From the NCBI RefSeq assembly GCF_018881905.1, contig NZ_JACVPM010000002.1:372001-436000 (forward strand): 64,000 bases of DNA. The letters run 5' to 3'. The notes below the pieces were generated by a model. The model searched no databases. It was not told the DNA's origin and worked only from the letters and a program-made list of their open reading frames with translations. Both the position numbers and the translations under genes were made by a program. The DNA is from Polynucleobacter sp. MG-27-Goln-C1 (GTDB taxonomy: Bacteria > Pseudomonadota > Gammaproteobacteria > Burkholderiales > Burkholderiaceae). Of the stretch, positions 8,456 through 17,277 are shown one piece after another (positions within the stretch are counted from its first letter, which is position 1; each line of letters opens with the position of its first letter).

Positions 8456-9550
8456 TCAAGGTTTTAAATTAAAGGCGGTCCTATTTCGGAGCACCCAAAG
8501 CAAGGCTAATGGCAACCATACTACGGAAACCCATTGCATTAGTTCATTAAAGTGTAATAGCCGACCTTGATACCAGTGGCGTAATGTCAAAATGAAATAA
8601 GGATTGTCCGGTAATAGATTAATTACCAAGGTGGCACTAACTAAACTAGCGATTGCAAGCCAAGCTTTGCTAGCTACAGATAATTGCAGTGTCCATCTAA
8701 GTAAGAGGGTTCCCAACACCATCCCCCAAATAGCCCCCGCGGTAAGCCATGAGAAACTAAATTCTGCCCCGAATTGCAACGCAGTGAAGGTAATCTTGAC
8801 CAAAACCGTGAAGCAAAGCAGGCTATTTAAGATTTTCCACTGGGGTGCTTTTGCACGCATCCCCAGGGATAGTAGGAGCCCGGTGCCGAGCCAACAAACT
8901 GCCGTAATGATGGATTCTTGGAGGAAATGATTCACCACCATCGTTCCCCAGTCGACTGAGGCAAAAATCGCATGACCCCACACCCCAGTCCCCAACCAGG
9001 AACTTTGGGGGTAGATCTGAGCCCAAGGAAAAAGTAAAAATAAGGCACAAGCGGCCCAGTTCAAACCAAACCACTGGTCAAAACGACGACGCACTGCGCT
9101 ACCAGAGAGCCACTGAGGTCCCAAAGGAATCGCCAATAGGCCGCCCATCAATCCACCTAAGACGTTAGCCCACCAATCCATTTGACTAGGAATGCGAGTG
9201 GGCAACCAAGTTTGTAATGACTCGACGCTAAAAGCCAATACTGCACTAAAGCTCAAGGCAATACCCAGGGCAACGAAATTGCGCCAACGTGGATAGCAGG
9301 CAAAGGCCAACAAAAATCCCAGGGGGATGTAGGCCAGAATATTGACAGAAACGTCAAAGAGCGTAATAAAGCGGGGTAAAGGAGCATCCAGCCACGCCCA
9401 AGCAGCAATCCCGTTGTCAAAGTTGAAATCAAAGGGATTTAGGCTGACATAGACGATTAAAAGCGCATAGCTCAAGCTAATGGCTCTGGCCAAAGGCATT
9501 GCTTGGAGAGGCCAAACAAACTTGCGAGGACGTTGATCTTCGTGATGCAT
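8456..9550 (-). CDS. VanZ-like family membrane protein
   Basis: 364-residue inner-membrane protein. The first part, about residues 20-150, carries the VanZ-like pattern with S-L-N-P-F-D-F-N-F and D-V-S-V-N-I-L-A-Y-I-P-L-G-F between helices; the rest adds several more hydrophobic helices, making it longer than single-domain VanZ proteins (about 130-160 residues). The family takes its name from a teicoplanin-resistance protein, but no resistance role can be inferred here. It heads the minus-strand operon that leads to lipB-lipA and is divergent from birA (46 bases between starts). Confidence 0.82.
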   Translation of the reverse strand: MHHEDQRPRKFVWPLQAMPLARAISLSYALLIVYVSLNPFDFNFDNGIAAWAWLDAPLPRFITLFDVSVNILAYIPLGFLLAFACYPRWRNFVALGIALSFSAVLAFSVESLQTWLPTRIPSQMDWWANVLGGLMGGLLAIPLGPQWLSGSAVRRRFDQWFGLNWAACALFLLFPWAQIYPQSSWLGTGVWGHAIFASVDWGTMVVNHFLQESIITAVCWLGTGLLLSLGMRAKAPQWKILNSLLCFTVLVKITFTALQFGAEFSFSWLTAGAIWGMVLGTLLLRWTLQLSVASKAWLAIASLVSATLVINLLPDNPYFILTLRHWYQGRLLHFNELMQWVSVVWLPLALLWVLRNRTAFNLKP

Positions 9551-9596
9551 TCCATCATTCTAGGTCAGCCAGGTCAGATCTTTCTACAATAGGAAA

Positions 9597-10397
9597 ATGA
9601 GTCCGAATTGCATCCTAGAGCGCGTTGCCAGCACCAAATCAACTAATGATGATTTATTGGCCCGCTGGCGTGCCGGGGAATTAATTGATCCCGTTGCTCG
9701 AATTGCCCACGAGCAGACCTCCGGCAAGGGTCGGGCTGGAAGAGCGTGGCTCTCTAACCCTGAAGACACTCTGTGTTTTTCCTTGGCCTACCCATTCCAT
9801 AAGCGCCCCAATGAACTGAGTGGGCTCAGCCTAGTTATCGGCTTGGCGGCTATTTCCGGAATTGCTGCAACACTAGGACTTAGCGAGGATGCGCTGCATC
9901 AACAAGGCCTGAGACTCAAGTGGCCCAACGATCTACTGCTGAACAATGCCAAACTTGGTGGCATCTTGATTGAGGGTGGACAAAGTAACCCCAACTCACC
10001 TACTTGGATGGTGATCGGACTGGGTCTGAACTTACGTAACCCAGCACTAATTGAAAAAGACTTAGAAGGCCAATCCTCTCTCAAGGTTGCCGCACTAGAT
10101 CAACTTATACCTCACCAATCAACCATTCCTGATGCTGAATTTGTTTGGCTAAAACTGATCGAATCATTTGAAAAGCATTTAGCCCAATTTGAACAGCATG
10201 GATTTAGTTACTTTAAAAATTCCTGGGAACGTTGGGATGCCTTCAATGGCCAGTCGGTTTGCATATCAGGTGCAGGCAAGGATCCCATTGTTGGAATTTC
10301 TTCCGGGGTTGATGACACCGGCGCGCTTCTCCTAAAACAGCATGACAAATTGATTGCCATTCATGCAGGCGATGTTTCTTTACGAGTTCAATCATGA
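9597..10397 (+). CDS. birA: Biotin-[acetyl-CoA-carboxylase] ligase, monofunctional
   Basis: Attaches biotin to the carboxyl carrier protein of acetyl-CoA carboxylase. 266 residues. The biotinyl-AMP loop S-G-K-G-R-A-G-R-A-W is at about residues 42-51 and the L-K-W-P-N-D-L block follows near 102-108. There is no N-terminal helix-turn-helix as in E. coli BirA, so it should not repress bio genes. A good AGGA is six bases before the ATG. It overlaps coaX by four bases, the usual betaproteobacterial pairing. Confidence 0.95.
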   Translation: MSPNCILERVASTKSTNDDLLARWRAGELIDPVARIAHEQTSGKGRAGRAWLSNPEDTLCFSLAYPFHKRPNELSGLSLVIGLAAISGIAATLGLSEDALHQQGLRLKWPNDLLLNNAKLGGILIEGGQSNPNSPTWMVIGLGLNLRNPALIEKDLEGQSSLKVAALDQLIPHQSTIPDAEFVWLKLIESFEKHLAQFEQHGFSYFKNSWERWDAFNGQSVCISGAGKDPIVGISSGVDDTGALLLKQHDKLIAIHAGDVSLRVQS

Positions 10398-11215
10398 GTC
10401 TGTATTTAGTATTCGATCTTGGCAACACTCGGCTGAAGTGGGCTGCTGTTGAATCCACACAGAATATTGCGGACCGCAATAAAAAACTGTGGGCATACTC
10501 TGGATCGATTAGCACTAAGTCTTTCCAATCGCCCGAGTTACGGGCCGAACTATCGGACTACATTTCTAAAACATTGCCAAAGCCAGATGCGATTGCATTT
10601 TGCTGTGTAGCAGGTGATGCTGCTATTGAAAATCTACGCAGCCTCTTTCCACAATGGCAAGACCTTGAGTGGAAGCAATTTACAGGCAGTAGTTCTTACG
10701 AGGGTGTTCGCACACTCTATCAAGACCCAAGCAAGTTGGGTGCAGATCGGTGGGCTGCACTGATTGGCGCAAGAGCGCTCTCCAACACCAATACGCTGGT
10801 GATTAATGCCGGAACTGCCACCACCATTGATTTATTAGGTGGCAACGGCGTTCATTACGGCGGCTGGATCTTGCCAGGCCTTAGTCTGATGCAAGAAAGT
10901 CTCCAACAAAATACAGCCCAACTTCCACTAGCCGTTCGCGCCAGCAATCCTGAGGCCCAAGCAAGCTTTGGCACAACAACGGATGAAGCCATTACTGGTG
11001 GTTGTGATGCGGCGCAAATAGGGGCAATACTACGCGCAGCCTATTTAGCTAAATCCATGAATCATCCTGTCGAGCGAATTTGGCTTGATGGTGGCAATGC
11101 CAAAATTTTGGCAAATGAAATCAAACAGTTTCCAGAGCTGGCAGCACTTCCTGTTGAACCCATTGAAGGTTTAGTACTGCGCGGACTGTGGGCTTGGCTC
11201 TTACAAAATCTTTAG
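10394..11215 (+). CDS. coaX: Type III pantothenate kinase
   Basis: First step of coenzyme A synthesis; the type III enzyme uses ASKHA-fold chemistry and is insensitive to CoA feedback. 273 residues. The phosphate-binding D-L-G-N-T-R motif is at residues 8-13, the G-A-D-R-W block and the N-A-G-T-A-T-T-I-D block are present. It overlaps birA by four bases and ends tail-to-tail with the heptose adenylyltransferase, sharing the bases TTAG as opposite stop codons. Confidence 0.95.
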   Translation: MSLYLVFDLGNTRLKWAAVESTQNIADRNKKLWAYSGSISTKSFQSPELRAELSDYISKTLPKPDAIAFCCVAGDAAIENLRSLFPQWQDLEWKQFTGSSSYEGVRTLYQDPSKLGADRWAALIGARALSNTNTLVINAGTATTIDLLGGNGVHYGGWILPGLSLMQESLQQNTAQLPLAVRASNPEAQASFGTTTDEAITGGCDAAQIGAILRAAYLAKSMNHPVERIWLDGGNAKILANEIKQFPELAALPVEPIEGLVLRGLWAWLLQNL

Positions 11216-11703
11216 CTAGTTCGGATCTTGCCTAACAGGGTTGTCGTAGAGCGCTCATACAAAAATGGAATAGCGACTGCTTTGCCACCCCAAGTCTTCA
11301 CCAAGCGAGTTTCTTCAAGAGTATCGATTTCATAATCGCCACCCTTCACGTAGATATCCGGATGAATTTTGGCAATCAGATTCACTGGGGTCTGCTCTGT
11401 AAACATCACCGCTAAATCCACGCTCTCCAGCGCTGCCAATAAAGCCTGACGGTCAGCCTCAGTATTGATGGGTCTGTCATCACCCTTACCCAACATCTTC
11501 ACTGACGCATCCGAGTTCACCCCCACCACAAGGCTAGCTCCTAAGGCACGCGCTTGAGCCAAGTAGCTGGCATGCCCGCGATGCAGGATATCAAAGACAC
11601 CATTCGTAAAGACCAGGGGTCTTGGGAGCGCAGCAATGCGGGCCTCTAGCTCTGCTGGGGCGCAGACTTTGGACTCAAAAGAAGGTAAAGGTAAAGAGCT
11701 CAT
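11212..11703 (-). CDS. rfaE2: D-glycero-beta-D-manno-heptose 1-phosphate adenylyltransferase
   Basis: Makes ADP-heptose for the lipopolysaccharide inner core. 163 residues, corresponding to the C-terminal half of E. coli HldE; the kinase half is not fused here and not in the window. The nucleotidyltransferase motif F-T-N-G-V-F-D-I-L-H-R-G-H (about residues 31-43) and the Y-E-R-S-T-T-T end block are intact. Single gene, convergent with coaX. Confidence 0.93.
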   Translation of the reverse strand: MSSLPLPSFESKVCAPAELEARIAALPRPLVFTNGVFDILHRGHASYLAQARALGASLVVGVNSDASVKMLGKGDDRPINTEADRQALLAALESVDLAVMFTEQTPVNLIAKIHPDIYVKGGDYEIDTLEETRLVKTWGGKAVAIPFLYERSTTTLLGKIRTS

Positions 11704-11793
11704 AGCGTCATATTAATGGCATTGCACTGGGCTCAACGATATTTGCCAGAATGTCTTAGACTTGGGCATCCCAGTCCCACCCAAAGGTTCAAG

Positions 11794-12372
11794 ATGATTC
11801 GCAATATACCGAGCTACTTACTAGCGATACTTTTGCTACTGCCAGCAATGCAATTAGCAAAGGCAGCTCCTACAGCGTCAGCCAGCTGCAGCCCCCTCTT
11901 GTCCCATACCTTTCCAAGATTGCAGGATGAGGCACCTCAAAACCTCTGCCAATATCAAGGAAAAGTTGTTTTGGTTGTTAATACAGCTAGTTTTTGTGGC
12001 TTTACTAGTCAATATGAAGGCCTTGAGAAGCTGTATGCCAAATACAAAGATCGCGGCTTAGTTGTACTGGGATTTCCATCCAATGATTTTGGGCAGCAAG
12101 AACCCGGTAGCAACAAAGAAATTGCTGACTTCTGTAAAAATACCTATGACGTGAAGTTCCCCATGTTTGCCAAGAGCTCAGTCAGCGGTAGCAATCCCAA
12201 CCCTTTATTTAAGATGCTGATTGCTAAAACTGGTACAACTCCGAAATGGAATTTTTATAAGTACCTCATTGATCGCAACGGCAATGTTGTGGACTCATAT
12301 GGCAGCATGACTAAACCCACTAGCAGCAGTATTACTGGTGAGATAGAAAAACTTCTTGGAGAGAAAATTTAG
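11794..12372 (+). CDS. Glutathione peroxidase family protein with signal peptide
   Basis: Thiol peroxidase that reduces hydrogen or lipid peroxides. I start it at MIRNIPSYLLAILL (11794), giving 192 residues with an N-terminal hydrophobic signal sequence and a likely cleavage after A-K-A, so it acts outside the cytoplasm, unlike most bacterial homologues. Catalytic Cys is at residue 68 in N-T-A-S-F-C-G-F-T; the glutamine in F-P-S-N-D-F-G-Q-Q-E and the W-N-F-Y pair complete the tetrad. Its stop codon overlaps the GTG start of the next gene, making it the first gene of the lipid module through 16611. Confidence 0.9.
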   Translation: MIRNIPSYLLAILLLLPAMQLAKAAPTASASCSPLLSHTFPRLQDEAPQNLCQYQGKVVLVVNTASFCGFTSQYEGLEKLYAKYKDRGLVVLGFPSNDFGQQEPGSNKEIADFCKNTYDVKFPMFAKSSVSGSNPNPLFKMLIAKTGTTPKWNFYKYLIDRNGNVVDSYGSMTKPTSSSITGEIEKLLGEKI

Positions 12373-13760
12373 TGGGTAAGAAAAGAGTTGCCATTATTGG
12401 CGCTGGTATATCTGGCTTAGGATGCGCATATGCATTAAGGCAGCACCCAGATTTAGACATCACCATATTCGAAGGCGGGAATCACATTGGCGGTCACAGT
12501 AATACCGTAGACCTTACACTAGAGACTACCCAAGGCAAGATGACCCATGGAGTCGATACTGGATTTTTAGTATTTAATCGCAAAACCTATCCTCGCTTAG
12601 TTCGTCTATTTGAAGAAATTGAAGTGCCGATTGCGCCATCAGAAATGTCTTTTTCAGTATCGATTGATGCTACTGAAAAAACCGGGCGCAGCAAAAAAAT
12701 TGAATGGGCCGGCAAAGATCTGAATTCTTTCTTTGGGCAACGATCCAATTTGTTCTCACTGTCATTTTGGAGAATGGCTTATGACATCTTGCGCTTTAAT
12801 CGCCTTGCCACTCGACTCGCTGAAGAGCAAATTACTTCTAAGCTTGAATACTCAGAGCCTGATGAGCGTATTAAAGATTTTTTAGATCGCAACCGTTTTA
12901 GCACCAGCTTCAGAGAAAATTATTTCTTGCCGATGATTGGTGCCATTTGGTCATGCTCTGTTGAGCAGATGCTAGAGTTTCCAATTCAGACTATGGTGCG
13001 TTTCTGCCATAACCATGGCCTTTTGCAAATCCAGAATCGCCCGCAATGGCTTACCGTTAAAGGTGGTTCAAGAGAATACGTAGAACTTTTGGTGGCAGCC
13101 CTTGAGAAACATCAAGTCCAGTTTGTGCGCGAATCTGTTTCTCGAGTCAATGCAAGTAAAACCGACAACTCTCAAGTTGAAGTCATTGCCTCCTCTGGAT
13201 CACGCTGGTTTGATGAAGTGATCATGGCTTGTCATAGCGATCAAACTTTAGAGCTAGTGCATGGTATTGACCAAGATGCTCGCAATATTTTGGCCTCGGT
13301 TCCTTATCAAAAAAATCGTGCAATCTTGCATACCGATATCAATTTCTTACCAACTACTGAGCGCTGCTGGGCAGCCTGGAACTACACTGCAAAATCTGGC
13401 GCAACACCAACTGCACAACAACACGTTAGCGTCAATTATTTAATCAACCGCTTGCAACCCCTGCCTAAGGCATTCGAGAACACGCAGATTATTGTGAGCT
13501 TGAATCCGCTAACTGATCCCAATCCAACATTAGTGCATGAAGAAATTCATTACTCGCATCCAGTCTTTGATATGCGTGCTGTGCAGGCACAAAAGCAGTT
13601 ACCTTTGATTCAAGGCAACTCTTCAGTTTGGTATTGCGGAGCATGGACTGGCTTTGGCTTTCATGAAGATGGTCTGCGATCAGGCGAATTAGTTGCAATG
13701 GATCTAATAGAAAGCATCTCTCATCGCGTTAAATCCAGCTCCATTAAAGATGTTCAGTAA
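12372..13760 (+). CDS. NAD(P)/FAD-dependent oxidoreductase (amine-oxidase/desaturase-like)
   Basis: 462 residues with an N-terminal Rossmann motif G-A-G-I-S-G (residues 10-15), the E-G-G-N-H-I-G-G-H-S block for FAD, and a C-terminal Y-C-G-A-W-T-G-F-G-F-H-E-D-G FAD-closing motif. It belongs to the flavoprotein family found next to DUF1365 and cyclopropane-synthase genes; related proteins are proposed to act on membrane fatty acids. It starts with GTG inside the stop codon of the peroxidase gene (TAGTG), so translation is coupled, and ends directly before the ATG of DUF1365. Confidence 0.88.
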   Translation: MGKKRVAIIGAGISGLGCAYALRQHPDLDITIFEGGNHIGGHSNTVDLTLETTQGKMTHGVDTGFLVFNRKTYPRLVRLFEEIEVPIAPSEMSFSVSIDATEKTGRSKKIEWAGKDLNSFFGQRSNLFSLSFWRMAYDILRFNRLATRLAEEQITSKLEYSEPDERIKDFLDRNRFSTSFRENYFLPMIGAIWSCSVEQMLEFPIQTMVRFCHNHGLLQIQNRPQWLTVKGGSREYVELLVAALEKHQVQFVRESVSRVNASKTDNSQVEVIASSGSRWFDEVIMACHSDQTLELVHGIDQDARNILASVPYQKNRAILHTDINFLPTTERCWAAWNYTAKSGATPTAQQHVSVNYLINRLQPLPKAFENTQIIVSLNPLTDPNPTLVHEEIHYSHPVFDMRAVQAQKQLPLIQGNSSVWYCGAWTGFGFHEDGLRSGELVAMDLIESISHRVKSSSIKDVQ

Positions 13761-14546
13761 ATGAATTTGCCAACGATTAATTTCGGAGCGGTTAAGCATC
13801 GGCGCTTTCGCCCCGCTAAGAATGCGTTTGGCTATGGTGTATTTACTTTATCCATTCCAATGCGTGCGCGTAGGAATGATCCGGCATTGCTCAGCAAGCA
13901 TGGCCTCAGAGACAATCGATTCGGACTCTTTTCTTTCTTCGATCAAGATCATGGACTAGGAAATCAGGATAGCCTTGCCTGGATCGAAACAATCCTTAAA
14001 GAAAACAATATCCAGCATCCGGATGGTGAGATTTGGCTGCAAACTTTCCCGCGCGTACTTGGATATGTCTTTAATCCTGTCAGCTTTTGGATCTGTACCC
14101 GAGCTAATGGTCAGGTACAGGCAGTGTTAGCGGAGGTGAATAACACCTTTGGTGAGCGACACTGCTACTTGCTTCATCATGACTCTGGAAAAGCAGTGGA
14201 GTCCGGAGAAACTCTGGTGAGCAAGAAAGTCTTCCATGTTTCACCTTTCTGCGATGTTCGTGGGGAATATCACTTCCGCTTCTTATTTCCTCAGGATAGT
14301 CATTCAAAGCGGAATATCGTTTGCCGAATTGAGCTCCATGAAGATGGGGCCCCATTGATTAATACCAGCATCAGCGGCCTTGCTCAAGCACTGAGTAAAA
14401 GCACCCTCTATCTTGCCTTCTTGCGCTACCCCTTGATGAGCCTAGGCGTCATCGGCCGGATTCATTGGCAGGCATTGAAATTGTGGCTAAAAGGAGTACC
14501 CTTTTATTCAAAACCTAAACCACCAGAACTTGAAATTACTCGATGA
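13761..14546 (+). CDS. DUF1365 domain-containing protein
   Basis: 261-residue protein of unknown biochemical function. Family traits are the N-terminal H-R-R-F-R-P block, the Y-V-F-N-P-V-S-F-W motif (about residues 97-105) and the V-N-N-T-F-G-E-R-H block. The family almost always occurs between an FAD oxidoreductase and a cyclopropane-synthase-like methyltransferase, as here, with no gap before it and a four-base overlap after it. In Rhodobacter a gene of this type is part of the singlet-oxygen response cluster; I rely on memory for that. Confidence 0.9.
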   Translation: MNLPTINFGAVKHRRFRPAKNAFGYGVFTLSIPMRARRNDPALLSKHGLRDNRFGLFSFFDQDHGLGNQDSLAWIETILKENNIQHPDGEIWLQTFPRVLGYVFNPVSFWICTRANGQVQAVLAEVNNTFGERHCYLLHHDSGKAVESGETLVSKKVFHVSPFCDVRGEYHFRFLFPQDSHSKRNIVCRIELHEDGAPLINTSISGLAQALSKSTLYLAFLRYPLMSLGVIGRIHWQALKLWLKGVPFYSKPKPPELEITR

Positions 14547-15838
14547 ATCGCCCCGGTCAATCCCTACTGTCTAGACTCACATTCTCCCGCCCGGAGAAGC
14601 GACAGTCTAAGCAACAACAATATCGTACAAGTACACAAACTTTATTAGGTCTCCTAGCGCAATTGCGTAGCGGGCATTTGGTTATTACATTACCAAATAA
14701 AGAAGTAAGGGAATTTGGTAATAGCTCAGACCAACTGCATGCAGAAATTCAGGTTTTAGACTGGTCTGTATTCAAGCAAGTTTTATCTCACGGCGACATT
14801 GGCTTTGCCGAGAGCTATATTCGAGGTGAATGGAATACCCCAGACCTTAAGTCTGTTCTAGAGCTCGCTATTCGGAACCGCACCATACTAGAAAAAGCAA
14901 TCTATGGAAGCTGGTTAGGTTCTATAGCCTATCGCCTGAGGCATTGGTTTAGAGATAACTCGAAATCTGGTAGTCGTAAAAATATTCATGCGCACTACGA
15001 TCTCGGTAACGCCTTTTATACCCTTTGGCTAGATCCGACGATGAGCTATTCAAGCGCTTGGTTCTCCGAAGGGGATAAGCAGTCTTTGATGGATGCGCAA
15101 CGCGCGAAGATCAAACGCATACTAGACTCCATCAATGCTAAACCAGGCGACCAGCTACTAGAGATTGGCTGTGGCTGGGGTGGCTTTATGGAAGAGGCCT
15201 TACGCAATGGCAATCAAGTCACAGGCCTAACCTTATCCACAGAGCAAAAAGCCTTCGCAGACACTAGACTTCAAAATGTCAACGTAGAGGTGGGCAATCA
15301 ACAGAAATTTGAGGTACGACTTCAAGATTATCGAGACTGCACCGAACAATTTGATGGCATTGCCTCCATTGAAATGTTTGAGGCAGTAGGCGAGAACCAT
15401 TGGGGTGAATACTTCCAAACAGTTGCTAAGAGACTGAAAGCGGGTGGCCGAGCCTGCATACAAACTATCGTCATTGCAGAAGACTTATTTGATCGCTATC
15501 GTCATAGCACCGACTTTATTCAGCAATACGTTTTCCCAGGCGGCATGCTTCCCTCGCCTTCTAAATTCAAGGCTGCTGCAGCTAATGCGGGTTTAGAGGT
15601 TGAGGCAGAGTTTGCATTTGGTGCTGACTATGCCAAAACCTTATGTCTATGGCGCGATAGCTTTAATCACAAGATTGAAGAAATCTATCGCCTTGGATTT
15701 GATGAAGCTTTTATTCGGCTGTGGAATTTCTATCTCATGTATTGCGCCGCTGGATTCTCTGAAAAGAATATTGATGTCGTGCAATACACCCTCAAACACT
15801 CAGATGTTACTCACTCGAACGATGCCCTGCGCCCATGA
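14543..15838 (+). CDS. Cyclopropane-fatty-acyl-phospholipid synthase family methyltransferase
   Basis: SAM-dependent enzyme that methylates or cyclopropanates unsaturated acyl chains of membrane phospholipids. 431 residues. The signature H-Y-D-L-G-N (151-156) and M-S-Y-S-S-A-W-F precede the SAM motif L-E-I-G-C-G-W-G-G (206-214); the C-terminal L-C-L-W-R block is present. E. coli Cfa is slightly shorter (382). Given the neighbours, the product may be a methylated or furan-type acyl chain instead of a simple cyclopropane; that is inference. Four-base overlaps on both sides. Confidence 0.92.
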   Translation: MNRPGQSLLSRLTFSRPEKRQSKQQQYRTSTQTLLGLLAQLRSGHLVITLPNKEVREFGNSSDQLHAEIQVLDWSVFKQVLSHGDIGFAESYIRGEWNTPDLKSVLELAIRNRTILEKAIYGSWLGSIAYRLRHWFRDNSKSGSRKNIHAHYDLGNAFYTLWLDPTMSYSSAWFSEGDKQSLMDAQRAKIKRILDSINAKPGDQLLEIGCGWGGFMEEALRNGNQVTGLTLSTEQKAFADTRLQNVNVEVGNQQKFEVRLQDYRDCTEQFDGIASIEMFEAVGENHWGEYFQTVAKRLKAGGRACIQTIVIAEDLFDRYRHSTDFIQQYVFPGGMLPSPSKFKAAAANAGLEVEAEFAFGADYAKTLCLWRDSFNHKIEEIYRLGFDEAFIRLWNFYLMYCAAGFSEKNIDVVQYTLKHSDVTHSNDALRP

Positions 15839-16611
15839 AACAAAAAGGATTTGATTCATTTATAAATCAACGTATTTGGATCATTGGCGCTTCCAGCGGA
15901 ATTGGTGAAGCCTGTACACAAGCCTTTATTAAGGCGGGTGCAAGGGTTTCTCTTTCCAGTCGTCGCGCTGAGAAACTCAATACCATCGCACAATCTGCGG
16001 AGCCGGGACAGGCCTTAGTTTTCCCACTAGATGTGACCCAGCATGAACAACTCATTACTGCCTACCAGGGAATACTAGAGGCGTGGGGTGGCTTAGACCT
16101 ACTGCTATTTGTGTCGGGCGTATACACACCATTACGTGCCGATAATTTTGAGTTTGAAGTTGCGCAGAAAACTATTGATGCCAACCTGCTAGGGCCTATG
16201 CGGGCAGTCAGCGTTGTTTTGCCCAGTATGCTCAAAGAGCATGCCGGTCATATTGCCATAGTGGGTAGCGTAGCTGGATACAGTGGATTACCTAAAGCCT
16301 TAGCCTATGGACCAAGCAAAGCAGGAATTATTAACTTCTGCGAAACCCTGTACTACGACTTGCTACCGCAGGGTGTGAGCGTGCATATGATTTCACCAGG
16401 GTTTGTAGCAACCGAAGCGACTGCACAGAATGATTTTGAAATGCCAGCACTCATCAGTGCTGAGGAGGCTGCAACAGAAATTCTCGCAGGACTACAGGCT
16501 GGAGAATTTGATATTCATTTCCCTAAGCGGTTTTCAGGATTCTTAAAGTTCCTCAGAATCCTGCCTTACCCACTCTATTTTTGGATCGTACGACGCTTCG
16601 TCAAAATCTAA
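15835..16611 (+). CDS. SDR family NAD(P)-dependent oxidoreductase
   Basis: 258-residue classical short-chain dehydrogenase: cofactor motif G-A-S-S-G-I-G (18-24) and catalytic Y-G-P-S-K (about residue 161-165), with a serine in V-G-S-V-A-G. A hydrophobic amphipathic C-terminus (F-L-R-I-L-P-Y-P-L-Y-F-W) suggests membrane contact, fitting a lipid substrate. Last gene of the peroxidase-FAD-DUF1365-Cfa-SDR unit, overlapping the methyltransferase by four bases. The substrate is not known. Confidence 0.9.
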   Translation: MKQKGFDSFINQRIWIIGASSGIGEACTQAFIKAGARVSLSSRRAEKLNTIAQSAEPGQALVFPLDVTQHEQLITAYQGILEAWGGLDLLLFVSGVYTPLRADNFEFEVAQKTIDANLLGPMRAVSVVLPSMLKEHAGHIAIVGSVAGYSGLPKALAYGPSKAGIINFCETLYYDLLPQGVSVHMISPGFVATEATAQNDFEMPALISAEEAATEILAGLQAGEFDIHFPKRFSGFLKFLRILPYPLYFWIVRRFVKI

Positions 16612-16620
16612 GACTCTGAA

Positions 16621-17277
16621 TTACTTGTACTTATCCTTGCGGATTTTTTGCTCCAAGTAATCCATCACTGCAATCGCTTTAGCTTTGGTTCCAGCAATCG
16701 ATGGAGAAGTCACATAGCGACCCTGCATCACAATAGTTGGCACACCATCAATGCGGTAAGCATCAGCCATCTGTCTTGCCGCACGGGCTTTAGAAACAAC
16801 CGCAAATGAACGGTAAGTGGCCAAGAAAGTATTGCGATCAATACCCTGAGAAGCGACCCAATCTGCAATCTCATTTTCTGTCATGAGGCGCTTATTTTCT
16901 TTGTGCATGGCGTACATGACTTTGTCATTCATCGCCTCACCCTTGCCCATAGCCTCTAAGGCATAGAACAATTGGCTGTGTGGCATGAAGTCATCGCGGA
17001 AAGCAACAGGTACCTTGCGGAATGTCACATCTTTTGGTTGACGCTTAAGCCATGCATTTAGCTCTGGTTCAAAGTCATAGCAATGCGGGCAACCGTACCA
17101 AAAGAACTCGATAACCTCTACCTTGCCTTTAACTTCAACGGGCTGCGGTACGGGCAGGATTCGGTAATCAAATCCTTCCTCGATCTTAGGGCTTTGTGCG
17201 CTTGTGACACCAGAAAAAGAAATTGCCAAACCAAGAATGGCGGCAGATAAAAAGGCTCTTTTAGATAATGTAATCAT
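16621..17277 (-). CDS. dsbA: Thiol:disulfide interchange protein DsbA
   Basis: Periplasmic oxidase that introduces disulfide bonds into exported proteins. 218 residues with a signal peptide cleaved near T-S-A-Q (residue 27). The active-site motif C-P-H-C is at residues 63-66 within F-W-Y-G-C-P-H-C, and the cis-proline lies in D-G-V-P-T-I-V. It overlaps the SPOR gene by four bases. No dsbB in the window. Confidence 0.96.
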   Translation of the reverse strand: MITLSKRAFLSAAILGLAISFSGVTSAQSPKIEEGFDYRILPVPQPVEVKGKVEVIEFFWYGCPHCYDFEPELNAWLKRQPKDVTFRKVPVAFRDDFMPHSQLFYALEAMGKGEAMNDKVMYAMHKENKRLMTENEIADWVASQGIDRNTFLATYRSFAVVSKARAARQMADAYRIDGVPTIVMQGRYVTSPSIAGTKAKAIAVMDYLEQKIRKDKYK

